Below are positions 10,886-21,156 of a stretch of 64,000 nt of DNA, piece after piece. Where the stretch lies: the NCBI RefSeq assembly GCF_000002425.4, contig NC_037273.1, forward strand, positions 4,586,521-4,650,520. The letters run 5' to 3'. Position 1 is the stretch's first letter. Each line of letters starts with the position of its first letter. Position numbers and translations under genes: made by a program. Source of the DNA: Physcomitrium patens (lineage: Eukaryota > Streptophyta > Bryopsida > Funariales > Funariaceae). The notes under the pieces are model-generated. The model was not told the DNA's origin and searched no databases. It worked only from the letters and a program-made list of their open reading frames with translations.

Positions 10886-12210
10886 TGTATGGCATAATTT
10901 ACAATCTGAAAGTATATTGGGTACCTAACTATAGAGAGTTTAGATTTGGCTTATATATGATGTCTTATCTTCTAAAATTCTTTTATTTTACACAAAAGCT
11001 CAAACTATAACAAAATCCTTTAAAATATTTTCTTCCACAAAGGATATTTTTATCTTGAATTTTAAAAATTCATATCTCTTGATCCAACCAATCAATATTT
11101 TTAAAATTTCTATATAACATAGATGTTATTTTTAAGCTTTACTACAAAAAAATAAACTATAAATCTGTTACCAATCTTTTGGCATCTTAGAAACTCTAAC
11201 AAGTGCTCTAAACTCAAATCTATAAGTACCTGAAAACTATTTTTTTCATATCTCAAAAATCCAAAATTTAAATGCCACAAAATTTATACATAAAGTTTAT
11301 TTACATGATTACACACAATTTAGAAAATTTTGAGCCAAAATCTTGTCAAAATACTCAAGATATAGCTCAAAACACAATGATTAGTAAATTGGATCACTTA
11401 CTACCCTTAGATTTAAAGTACTCACTTCAACTTTCAATATCTCCTTTATTCTAACTTAGAATCTATTAGACAATATGCCAAAAGTATAGCCAATAAAATT
11501 TTCTCTCTAATCCTAGTCACCAATCCTTTATTTCTTTCTATACGCATGCGTTATGTTCAAATGAATGGCAATAAGTACAAAATCAACACCTTAACTTTGA
11601 ATGCACATATCTCTTTTATATAAACTCCAAATTACATAAAATTTATACCAAAATTATAGCCAAAAATCTAAAATTACTGAATCTAGCCTCCAAAGCTCAA
11701 ATGGTCCTAAAAGAATAACCCTAATTCCTAATAAGGCCTCAGATAGCCTCCTTGAATTCCATTGGATATGATTTTTAGCCAATAGGAATGGAGATTTTTA
11801 TCATCCATTTCCATTCATCCATATAGATGCTCTAACTTCTCTTTTTGCTATCAAAATTACTCTTCAATCTTTTTTTTTTATAAGTTCTATATAATATATA
11901 TGTCCTAAATATCAATTTATAGAAACAAAATAAGATTTCAAGAATCACCAATATTTAACAAAGGTGATTTTTAATGTATAAAAGTTACTACCAATAAATC
12001 AACTTCACAAGTCACTATCAAAAGAAAATAAAGTTATATAAATTCTAATAGAGCCTCTTTTAAACAACCTTTTTTTTGGAGTAGTAATCTATCCACACCC
12101 TATAACCAACAAAAATCTATTAACATGGCTCTCACCATCTTGTCTAGTATATTATGTATTAAATATATAAATACATTATTTTTAGATGGTAGCTAAATCA
12201 CAACATGACA
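10886..12210 (-). repeat. Repeat R'1 (diverged relative of R)
   Basis: About 1.3 kb interrupts the C1 integrase; sequence homologous to C3 at about 37930 resumes right after it. It is a close relative of R'2 (14942-17107): both share GAGAGTTTAG near the left, ATACGC(A/G)TGCGTTATGT(T/C)CAAATGA in the middle, and CACAACA...CAATGG at the right. It also shares the CCAATAGGAATGGAG and GCCTCCTTGAA blocks with the R family, so R and R' look like subfamilies. Ends are approximate and I could not settle a target duplication. Confidence 0.5.
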
Positions 12211-13880
12211 ATGGACATTATTTATCTATTAATTTAAGGATAAAAGGCCAAAAAAAGCTTTATATCTATCTTTAGAATTTTAAAAAGGATTTTCTAAAAT
12301 CTTGATACAAATTGAGTCACCATATCTAATATAATATCTTTTGGCAATGCATAATATTAATAGATATTGTTAAAAAAAAGATTGGCAATAGATTTTGTAC
12401 ATGATACAAAATAATTTATTTTGGTAAAATGATCTACTATCACAAATATAAAATCAGATGAATCTCAAACTAGAAGATCTATAATAAAATTCATGTTTAA
12501 AAGACCATGATTGTTTTGGGATAGATAATGGCTAAAGAAGTCCATAAGATTGATGACAAGGAATTTTTGATCTTGAAAAAATATCTCATGATTGAACAAA
12601 ATCTTTTACAACTTTTCACATTTGCAACCACAAAAAATCTCTCCATATTAGCTCTAAAGTCATATTATATTCAAAATATCCTACTATTAGAAAGTTATAA
12701 CATACTTGAAGAAGACATAAATGTATTTTTTTTTTTGGAATATATATGGGTCCTTAGAAATAAAGTAGGTTGTTCTTGAACTTGAACTTAGAAGTATCAC
12801 AAGACTTAGAAGAAATATTCTTGGCATCATAAATAAGAAGATCAAAAGGCATATCTGATTGAATTTGCTTGACAAAAGTTGAATCAACAATCAATGTTGA
12901 TTTCACTGCTCAAAGATTAAATTATTATGGCTTTAAGAAAATTATTCTTTGTTGATCAAAAGCTAAATCTCTTTTTTTTGATGCAAGTTAAGAATTTTTG
13001 GTAAGAGCAATAGACAAATCTTATTATTTTTCTAGCCAATAAGTGATATTGAACTCAAATCTTCACAAAGAATGCTCCAATAAGCCTAATAATAATTCAA
13101 AACACATGTTGATATGAAATACTTGAGATTTTTTTGATCCATATATATGGTGTCTAGATTAGAAGTGCCTTCTAGATAATAATGTCATTCTGAAAAAGAA
13201 TCCATGATTGCAAAAATTTCTTTGTTGTAGATGTCATAGTTAATCTCATCTACTAAAAATTTCTAAAAATTGAAAGCTACTAGATGGAGCTTGTTATCTT
13301 TTCTTATTTGTGATAAAACAAAATCTATGAAAAAATTTGATGTATCTATTTCCATAAAAATGCCTTCAAAAAATCAATGCAATATAAGACTGATGCACAA
13401 ATAAAAACCAACTTCAAGGTTTCAAAAGATGCTTTAGATTTTTTGTTCCATTCAAGTTTGTCTTTGCATGTAAGAGGTATAAGAGGAGTTGTAACTTAAA
13501 AAAAATTCTTAATGAAGATCTGATAGTAATTGGCAAAGGTCAAAAAATATTACATATCTTTTATTGTTCTTGAAATCTTTCAATCTATAATAGTTTGAAT
13601 CTTCTTTGAATCCATTATAAGTCTTTTTTTAGAAATGACATGCTAAAAAGTCAACTTGAGTAGTATAGAATACACACTTTTTCAACTTAGCATTCAATCC
13701 TTCATCTCTAAGTTTTTGTAATACACAATGAACATGAATTTCATACTCTTTTATATTTTTAGAATAGATTAAAATATTTTCTAAGTAACAAACAATAAAA
13801 TCATGTGAAAACTCACAAATAACATCATTCATAAGATGATAAAAAAAAATTGGTACATTCATAAGTCCAAAAGACATGAC
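12211..13880 (-). pseudogene. C1 integrase core, RNase H and RT (decayed)
   Basis: The minus strand continues the chromovirus pol: integrase core remnants (12211-12900), RNase H (about 13000-13450) and RT. The best preserved piece, 13877-13629, reads MSFGLMNVPIFFYHLMND and CYLENILIYSKNIKEYEIHVH, the region around the YxDD motif. Here YLDD has become YLEN, so the catalytic aspartates are lost. The order and spacing match C3 and element A. Confidence 0.6.
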
Positions 13881-14941
13881 ATTATATTCAAAGTATCCAT
13901 ACCTTATTTGAAATGTAATTTTCTATTCATCTCATTCTTTAATATAGACCAAGTTTTATACTCTTTATAGATCTATTTTTATATAGATCTTAGCTTGATA
14001 TAGTTAATCAAGAAGTCCAGATATTAAAGATAAAGGGTATCTATTCATGATGGTTATCTTATTAAATCTTCAATAATCTACACATATTTGTAGTGATCCA
14101 TCTTTTTTCTTCACAAAAAAGATAAGAGTTGTAGAAGGAGATTTCAAATGACATATGAAATTCTTTACTATGTTCTTGTCAATGTACTTTTTGAATTCAG
14201 CCAACTTATTTTGTGATAAACTATAGATTGGACCATATGGCAGATGACTTCTTCTTTAAGGTCAATTGAACAATCATATGGACAATGCTCTAGGAGAATA
14301 TTTGCAATCTTCTTTTCAAAAATATCTTAAAAATCTTGATATTGATTTGAAATACTACTTAAAGTCTTTCTATCATTAAAAATAGGTGTGGCATAAATAA
14401 CAAAAGGTAATCCTTCTTTTGTAGCATACAACAAAGTTTTTGCATCTATTAGTATGAATTTGGCTATATTAGACTCATGGCTTTCCACAAAATTTTTAAT
14501 AATACTTTAAAAAAATTCATGTTTATAAGAAATCCAATCTATCAGAGGATTATACTTTTCTAGCCACAACAAATCTAAAATGATGAGAGTAGAGAAAGAC
14601 CTAATTATATTAAAAATTATGCAGCTATTATGACTATTTATTGTTATATCTATAAGAAGTATTTTTTAAGTAATATCTTTAGAAGATAATGGATGGTCAT
14701 CTATGACTTCTACATGTACGGGTTTAGTTTTTTGTACTAACGAGATTCTATGGTTTTTAACAAATTCTTCATTTAAAAAATAAACTAAGACTCCTAAATC
14801 TATTAAAATAGAGGCCATGTGATTATTAGTTCTTAAATAAGATAGAACCTTAAATTATCTTCTAAAGATATTACTTAAAAAATACTTCTTATAGATATAA
14901 ACAGAGGCCATGTGCATTTATATAAGATTCCAACTACATAA
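13881..14941 (-). pseudogene. C1 RT N-terminal part and protease
   Basis: The minus strand aligns with C3 at 39600-40650 and element A at 23600-24600: the RT fingers and the linker to a protease around 14440-14900. Every frame is broken by stops. The segment ends within the gag-pol junction region, where R'2 is inserted; the equivalent uninterrupted sequence in C3 is around 40650. Confidence 0.5.
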
Positions 14942-17107
14942 TGTCATATGGGTTGATTTGTAATTTGAAAATATATAAGATATATAGCTATAGAGAGTTT
15001 AGCTTTAACTTATTGGCTAAGCTCTAATAAATGATTTATTCTACCTTTATTTTATATACAAATTTTTGGCTTTGAAAACCTCTTTACTTTATATAAAATG
15101 CACAAATGATAGAAAAATACCTCAAAATATTTTTTTTTGCAAAGAATTTATTTTTTCTAAACTTTAGAAATTCATATCTTTTGATCCAACTATTTAATTT
15201 TTTTAAAATTTTTATATAATTTAACTATTACTCTTAATCTTTATTTAAAAAAAATAAACCATCAAATTGTTGCTGATCTTCTTGCATCTTAAAAATCCTA
15301 GTAGGTACTCTAAACCCTAATTTACAAGCATCCAAATACTATTTTTTTCATACCCCAAAAATCCAAAATAAAAATGCTACAAAATTTATATACAAAGTTT
15401 ACTGATATGATTATATATATTTTAAAAAATTTTGAGTCAAAATCTCGTCAAATTGCTCAAGATATAGGTCAAAATACACCACTAGTGAATCGGGACTTTT
15501 GCTTCTCTTAGACTTGCAAGCATTGACTTCAACCTCCAATATCTCCTTTATTCTAATTTAGAATCCATCAAAAAATATTCCAAAAGTGTAGCTGTGATTG
15601 CTCGTTTTACTTATTCTGGAAGAAACCTCTCAGAATAAACCTGTATAGGGAGATTCGAATATGAGAAATGACTAGTTGCTTAAGCGTTCACGTTAGGGTC
15701 ACACAATGAATTATCTCCTGAATGTATCATCTCTATTTTCAATATCTGAACACACAAGGAAACTATAATCTCCTCCTTCACCTTATTGGTCTCTTCCTTA
15801 TAGCAATTTAGTCATACCAATAACTGCTATTTCTATCAATATATTCACCCTCATAATCTCCAACTATAATATTATGCCCTCACAGCTTTCAGCACACAAT
15901 TACCTTCATTCCAATCACTGAAATTCTTCACACAGAATTGCCATTCACATTACAGTGTTTCACACAAACACAGACTCATTCTCTCTGCTGAACTACAATC
16001 AGATTTCAGCATTCAATCTTTCTTCTTCTGAAATAGTACCAATCACATTTCCATTCTATAATTCACTTCACAATATTCAAAAACTCTCAATCCTCTTATT
16101 CAAAGAAAATAACAAACAAAAGAAAAGAGGTAGCACCAAGCTTATCCCGGCTCACACTATCACAGCGATGGCCCTCGGCTTATGACTCTCACAGTCTGGC
16201 CCCCTAATTAACTTCTACAACTCCTATATACTTTCCCCTCATTCTCCAGATTCTAATCGTAATTCTGTAATTAACCACTTTTAATAACTAAATCACTCAT
16301 CCATCTTCTTGAATTTCCTATTATATGGACTATTAATATATTTTATCAATATCTTTCAAAAATGAATTAATATCTATTCTACAGTAGCCAAAAGAATTTT
16401 TTTTCAACGCTAGTCACCAATCCTTTATTGCTTTCTGTACGCGTGCGTTATGTCCAAATGAGTGACAGTAGATACTAAAATCAACACCTTAACTTTGAGC
16501 ATCCATATCTCTTTCATTTAAACTCCAAATCACACAAAATTTGCACCAAAATCATAGCTAAAAACCTAAAATTGCTGATCCTTGTCACCAAAGCTCAAAT
16601 GGCCTCAAAAGATTAATCCTAGTCTCTAATAAGGCCTTGGGCAGCCTCCTTGAAGCCCATTGAGCATGATTTTTGGCCAATAGGAATGGAGATTTTTATC
16701 ATCCATCTCCATTCCTCCATATAAATTCCTTAACTTCTCTTTTTGCTACCATGATCCCTTTCCAATCTTTTTTCTTATAAGATTTACATAATATATGTTC
16801 TAAACATCAAATAAAAGAAACAAAATAAGACTTTAAATATCACCAATATCTAATAAAAATATCTTTAAATATGTAAAATTTACTATCAATAAAAATTAAT
16901 CTTAAAAGCTACTATCAAAAAAAAATAAAATTATATAAATTCTAATAGTAGTTCTTTTAAACAACCTCTTTTTTAAAATAGTAATCTAACTACATTCTAC
17001 AACCAATTAAAATCCACTAACATGGCTCATATTATGTTACTTAGTAAATTTTATATCAAATATATAAATACAATATTTTCACATGGTAGTTGAAACACAA
17101 CACAACA
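14942..17107 (-). repeat. Repeat R'2, itself interrupted by a solo LTR
   Basis: This is a second R' copy, about 1370 bp without the nested solo LTR at 15593-16383. It starts about TGTCATATGGG and ends ACAACA. It follows R'1 in order throughout, with the same ATACGC(A/G)TGCG block at about 16437-16447. It sits in the gag-pol junction of C1. Flanks ATAA and ATGG could both derive from ACGG by C-to-T and G-to-A change, but this is not proof of a target duplication. Confidence 0.5.
15593..16383 (-). repeat. Solo LTR of the Tat/Athila-like family, with perfect 5-bp target duplication
   Basis: A 791-bp insertion in R'2 starts TGTGATTGC and ends TTCTACA, flanked by GTAGC on both sides (15588-15592 and 16384-16388). 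On the minus strand it begins TGTAGAATAGATA, like the E5 LTR start TGTAGAATAGGTA. It also contains GCCAGACTGTGAGAGTC and ATAAGCCGAG, the 28-bp motif amplified in the E5 3' LTR. A solo LTR implies recombination between the two LTRs of a once complete element. Confidence 0.8.
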
Positions 17108-18305
17108 ATGGTTCCTATTGTAGCTAGATAATTTTTTTTTCAATATTATTTTTTTTTGATAATTGTACTTCTCATTTTATAGTTGTATTATTTTTTTGAA
17201 TAATATTAAATAGTGTGCTTAGCTTTTTTATAATATAAATCCAATCCTTCTTAATGATTATAAGTCTTTTTTTATTCAATAAGAGATTTAAAACATACTA
17301 CATCAATTTGCATGTCTTTTACTTTCAAATATTTAGATTGAAAAGTTATTGGTGTTGACATTAAATTATAATAATATAGAGGTTTTCTTATACAATTCTC
17401 AAATTAAAACTCAAAAAATCAATTGTCATATTTCTCAGCAAAGTTAATTGCTTGATTCAATGTTTAAGGATCAAATTAGTTGAGCATCAATTTCTTTACC
17501 TCATATTGTGATCCATAGAGAAATTGGCTAATAAAGGCAATATCATCCCATTTGACATTAGTCTCTAGTTGTTAAAATTGTGGAACATATGATGTCATTG
17601 ATTGATTGTCTTATTGCAAAATATGAATCTTATCAGTTGCAATATGAATTATATCATGTTCTCTATACATAGATCAAAATTTTGTCAAAAAATCATTTAA
17701 ATTATCTAATATTAGATCTTGTCATTCAAAAATAGATAAAAACTATCATAATGCCAAATTTGAAAGAAATATATTAATGAATCTAACTTGTGGTCCCAAC
17801 ATTAGATAGCTTTGAAATTGAAGTTCAATCATAAGTTGTACTTGATTGATAAATCTTCAAAACTTCTCCAATAAGACAACTTTAGATTCTTAAACATTAG
17901 AAGGATATTCTACTATAGGAAAATAGATGTGATTTGGTATAGATGTTGAAGCGGCTCCAATCATGTCTATATCTTTACTTCTTGCTATTTTTATTGCTCT
18001 TAATAGTAATAAACTAAGTTAATGTTTTGTAAGCATGAACTCTCTCAATTGCTCTTCCATTTGTGCCATTGCACTCTTCATTTCAAGAAGCTCTGCTATG
18101 ATAACACTAAAAAAAAAAAAATCTAATATTTCTCAAGAAAAGCAGAAGAGATGAATTGAAAATAAAGAAAATACTAAGAATAATATTAATTTAGAAGAAG
18201 GTAATTTGTAACTTCTAATATGTTTTTTCTTATCAAGAGAAAGGGATAATCTATTTTTAATCAAAAAAATAAAATTCTAATATTATAAGTTTATTTTTGT
18301 CAATC
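17108..18305 (-). pseudogene. C1 gag and leader (decayed)
   Basis: The minus strand aligns with C3 gag at about 40700-41920: nucleocapsid region near 17190-17290, capsid region about 17380-17960, and N-terminus near 18080. The 18185-18260 stretch matches the leader repeats (GGATAATC, CAACTTC-like) found 5' of gag in A and C3. No usable reading frame remains. Confidence 0.5.
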
Positions 18306-18832
18306 TATCAAGGATAAGAACTCAATGAATGCAAATAAACAACTATGACTCTTTCAAAGAAATATAAATAGAGAAGTATGTATGTTAAAAGAAAAATTGA
18401 AATGGCTATTGCCAAAAGACAAAGAAACTAGAAATTCTTGAAACTAAATTGGAAATAAGAAAAGAATTGACAAGAGTGAAGAATGCTTTAGTCTTACCTC
18501 TATATATGCTATCTACCTAGGATCTATGTGACAATGTTCTATAGGACCTCTAAAAACGTGTTGACTTTACATGACACATATTTTGACTTGCAAGGTAAGT
18601 TTTCTAAATAGGCACTACATCATTAGCTTATTTTACAAGCTAATAATATATGTGGTACATGGGTAGCTTATTGATCAAGTTTCTAACCTATCAATCAACT
18701 ACAAACATATGTAAAATCAAAATAATATCTAAAAAACTTTTAGGAAACTTTTCTAGAAGGTATTATAAAATTAATCTACTTTTATCTAATTCTACCTATT
18801 TATATTACTATAATAGATATATATCTATGAAA
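18306..18832 (-). repeat. 5' LTR of chromovirus C1
   Basis: This aligns along its length with the C3 LTRs (34821-36629 and 41928-42477): TATCAAGGATAAGAACT at the left, AATGGCTATTGCCAAAAGAC, CCTACCTAGGATCTATGTG, AACGTGTTGACTTT and the end at about ATCTATGAAAA. It is about 527 bp. The matching 3' LTR of C1 was not found, so no target duplication can be checked. Confidence 0.6.
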
Positions 18833-19770
18833 ATATTTTATTTAAAAAAATTATATTATATAATTTAATATTTAATTTAAAAAAAAACTACATTTTAAGT
18901 CTTATAACTATAGCTTTTGTAGAAACCAAGTTATGATTCTTTAAAATTATTGCTTTTAACTTTTAAACTTATTAGACCCCCTTTGCTTTAATATTGTATT
19001 ATTCCTTAATTTTTTTAGTATTTTTTTTTAATCTTTGTGCAAAATTGAATACACTTATCTTAAATATTCTCCTAATATCTTTTTTTAATCAAAGACTCCA
19101 ATTAATTATAATAGTCTCTAATCCAAGACCTAAAATTTTCCTTCTTTAATAATTAAAATAAAAGATACAAAAATAATGGCTTTACATCTCTTCTTATTTT
19201 CTAAATTACCATGAAATCTTAAAAACATCACCAATATGATTCTAAGATGAAAATCCATAATATACCATCTATTCTATCTTTATCCTAATTTTCAAAAATA
19301 ACACTAAGATGATTCTTAATTTTCTCTAAGATGAGAATCTTCTACATGTGATTTATTTTATTCTTATCCTCATCTTTACTAGTAACCTTTTTGATTATCA
19401 ATCTAAATATTGATCTTCTATTAATAAATAAATAAAAACATGAACTAAAACAACAAATAAGTATATGAACTAAAATAATAAATAAGTACATGAAAAAAAT
19501 AGTAAACAAGTACATAAACTAAAATCATAAATAAATACATAAAAAAAAAATAAATACATAAACAAAAAAAAATAAATAAGTAAATGAACTAAAACAACAA
19601 ACAAGTATATGAATTAATATAATAAATAAATATAAGAATTAAAATAACAATTAAGTAGATAAAATAAAATAAGTACATAAGCTAAAACAATATCTTACTA
19701 ATATCAATCTAATTTTATATTGAAGATAGGCATAATACACATAAATGCCTATTGTTTAACTATTAAAAAA
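18833..19770. other. AT-rich spacer without recognisable gene
   Basis: No coding region or known element was recognised. The stretch holds poly-A/T runs and a minisatellite at 19424-19695. Chromovirus C2 becomes recognisable only from about 19770. Confidence 0.4.
19424..19695. repeat. AT-rich minisatellite, unit about 26-27 bp
   Basis: About ten degenerate tandem copies of a unit like AATAAGTACATGAACTAAAAC plus a short CAACA-type spacer. Copies vary by small indels and A-runs. No coding frame is kept across them. Confidence 0.65.
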
Positions 19771-20199
19771 CTCACATCATGATGATATTTTCTTGAAGGT
19801 TGTAACAGTTATAATTTCTTATTTAATAACTTTACAAATAATAATTTTTGAATTTAATATATTATTTTTTTATTCTTTATCTCCTTAGTACTAAAAATAC
19901 AAAGAAATCATAATACAAGATAGAAGATAAAATACAATCTTTATTGAACTTCATTTTTTTTTATAGCAAAAATTATTTGATTCTTCATCACAATTTTGAT
20001 CGATGTCATTAATAAAAATCTTTGATCTCTTCTACTACATTTGCAAGCTTTTTGGTTGGTTCCTATATGCATTTACTAATATCATGTTTGTAGCAATAAA
20101 TAAGATATTCTAAGTTAAGTCAACGTTACCTTAAATCTAAGACTTTTTTATTTTAAACTCTTAATTATTATCTATTTCTATAGGAAGAGGTGGCATTTG
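19771..20199 (-). pseudogene. C2 chromovirus fragment a: 3' region and chromodomain
   Basis: The minus strand matches C3 at about 36985-37390 (TTGTAACAGTTATAATTTC corresponds to TTGTGACAATCGTAATGTC). It stops at 20199 exactly at element A; the same chromodomain-linker sequence resumes at 26392 after the ATTTG duplication. It is the 3' part of the old element that hosts A, C4 and C3. Confidence 0.6.
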
Positions 20200-20632
20200 T
20201 GTCACGGACACAAAATACAGACTTGAAATCTAACAAGAAGTTCAAGAAGAAGTGGCAGAACTAGATTAAACAGATGAGTACAAGAACAACACCAGAAAGG
20301 TGAGCTAGAACTCCAAGAGATGTGTTGTCGAGACTGAAGAACCCTTCAGCCTCGACTCCTATATATACTACTGAATAGGAAGCTTCTCGAGCTACTTCCG
20401 CTAACTAGGACGCTTCTCCAACAACTTCTACTAATTAGGAAACTTCTCGAGCAACTTCCTAGAATCTATCAGAATATTCTAGAATCTTCTAAGAATATTC
20501 TAGAACCTTCTAAGAGAATCTTTAGGGAATATTCTAAAAATCTTCTAGAACCTTTTAAAGGAATCTTTAGAGAATCTTTAGAGAATATTCTAGAAGAATA
20601 TTCGAAGAATCTTCCAATGTATGTCCATGACA
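20200..20632 (-). repeat. 3' LTR of element A
   Basis: 433 bp, TGTCACGG...CATGACA. It contains three 30-bp tandem units (20376-20464), a TATA-like TATATATAGG on the minus strand (20359-20368) and the GAA/TTC array (about 20472-20615) with two copies of a 21-bp unit where the other LTR has three. Confidence 0.95.
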
Positions 20633-20648
20633 TCACCTCTTCTTCTAA
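20633..20648 (-). promoter_or_regulatory. Polypurine tract of element A
   Basis: On the minus strand AGAAGAAGAGGTGAT runs directly into the 3' LTR start. C3 has the equivalent tract, AGAAGGGGGAGTAA (36643-36630). It primes plus-strand synthesis. Confidence 0.75.
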
Positions 20649-20682
20649 CTTCGAGGTCTCCGAGAAGCAATGTTGTTATCAG

Positions 20683-21036
20683 TCAATACCAACGCAAGAA
20701 AATAAAAATCTGTCGCATCACATCCGCTATGAATTCCAATTGTTGTTCGCAAGGCAAATGATTCATCGGCCCTTGGAGCCAACGGTAGTGACCAACACCT
20801 TCAACCTCTGACCAAGCGTGGACTTCTGTGTCTTCATTGTGAAACTGTCCTCCAAACACACCTTCTGGCTGACTGTCGTAGGCAGGCTCGACCTCAAATA
20901 CAATTACTAGCGATCTGTTGCTCGGTATCCTCCGACGTCGTCGTGGTGCAGGCGGTTCTTCATCTCGCGGTCGTCTTCGTGAGCTAGTCGCTTGAGATGA
21001 CATAACAAGTGTAGTATCTTGACTATCCATGTCCAA
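20683..21036 (-). CDS. Unrecognised arginine-rich ORF 3' of pol in element A
   Basis: An intact 117-codon ORF in sense with the element, between the chromodomain stop (21157) and the polypurine tract. It starts at an ATG (MDMDSQDTTLVMSSQ). Residues about 18-42 are strongly basic (SSRRRPRDEEPPAP followed by RRRRRIPSNR), like a nuclear-localisation or nucleic-acid-binding patch. The rest is acidic and aromatic (FEVEPAYDSQPEGVF, HAWSEVEGVGHYRW). I recognise no family. Unlike gag and pol it has no internal stop. It would need a spliced or subgenomic RNA, or reinitiation. It may instead be chance open sequence in a 3' untranslated region. Confidence 0.45.
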   Translation of the reverse strand: MDMDSQDTTLVMSSQATSSRRRPRDEEPPAPRRRRRIPSNRSLVIVFEVEPAYDSQPEGVFGGQFHNEDTEVHAWSEVEGVGHYRWLQGPMNHLPCEQQLEFIADVMRQIFIFLRWY

Positions 21037-21156
21037 AGGCTAAAATGATGAGAGCAAACTATAGTTGCTAACAAAGTTCTACACTATCGAACTATGGGAT
21101 TTGGAGGTGCCCTCCCCCTTTTTTATGCTACTTGATGAGCAAGCTTCAGCAAGAAG

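Noticed and set aside
15955..16185. 76-codon plus-strand ORF
   Set aside because: It lies inside a solo LTR whose family orientation is minus; LTRs of this family show no conserved ORF here.
14938..17111. Target duplication ACGG for R'2
   Set aside because: It requires assuming three transitions in four bases and the element ends are themselves uncertain.
20617..20811. 64-codon plus-strand ORF overlapping the end of the 3' LTR of A
   Set aside because: It runs against the element and overlaps the longer sense ORF 20683-21036; likely chance.
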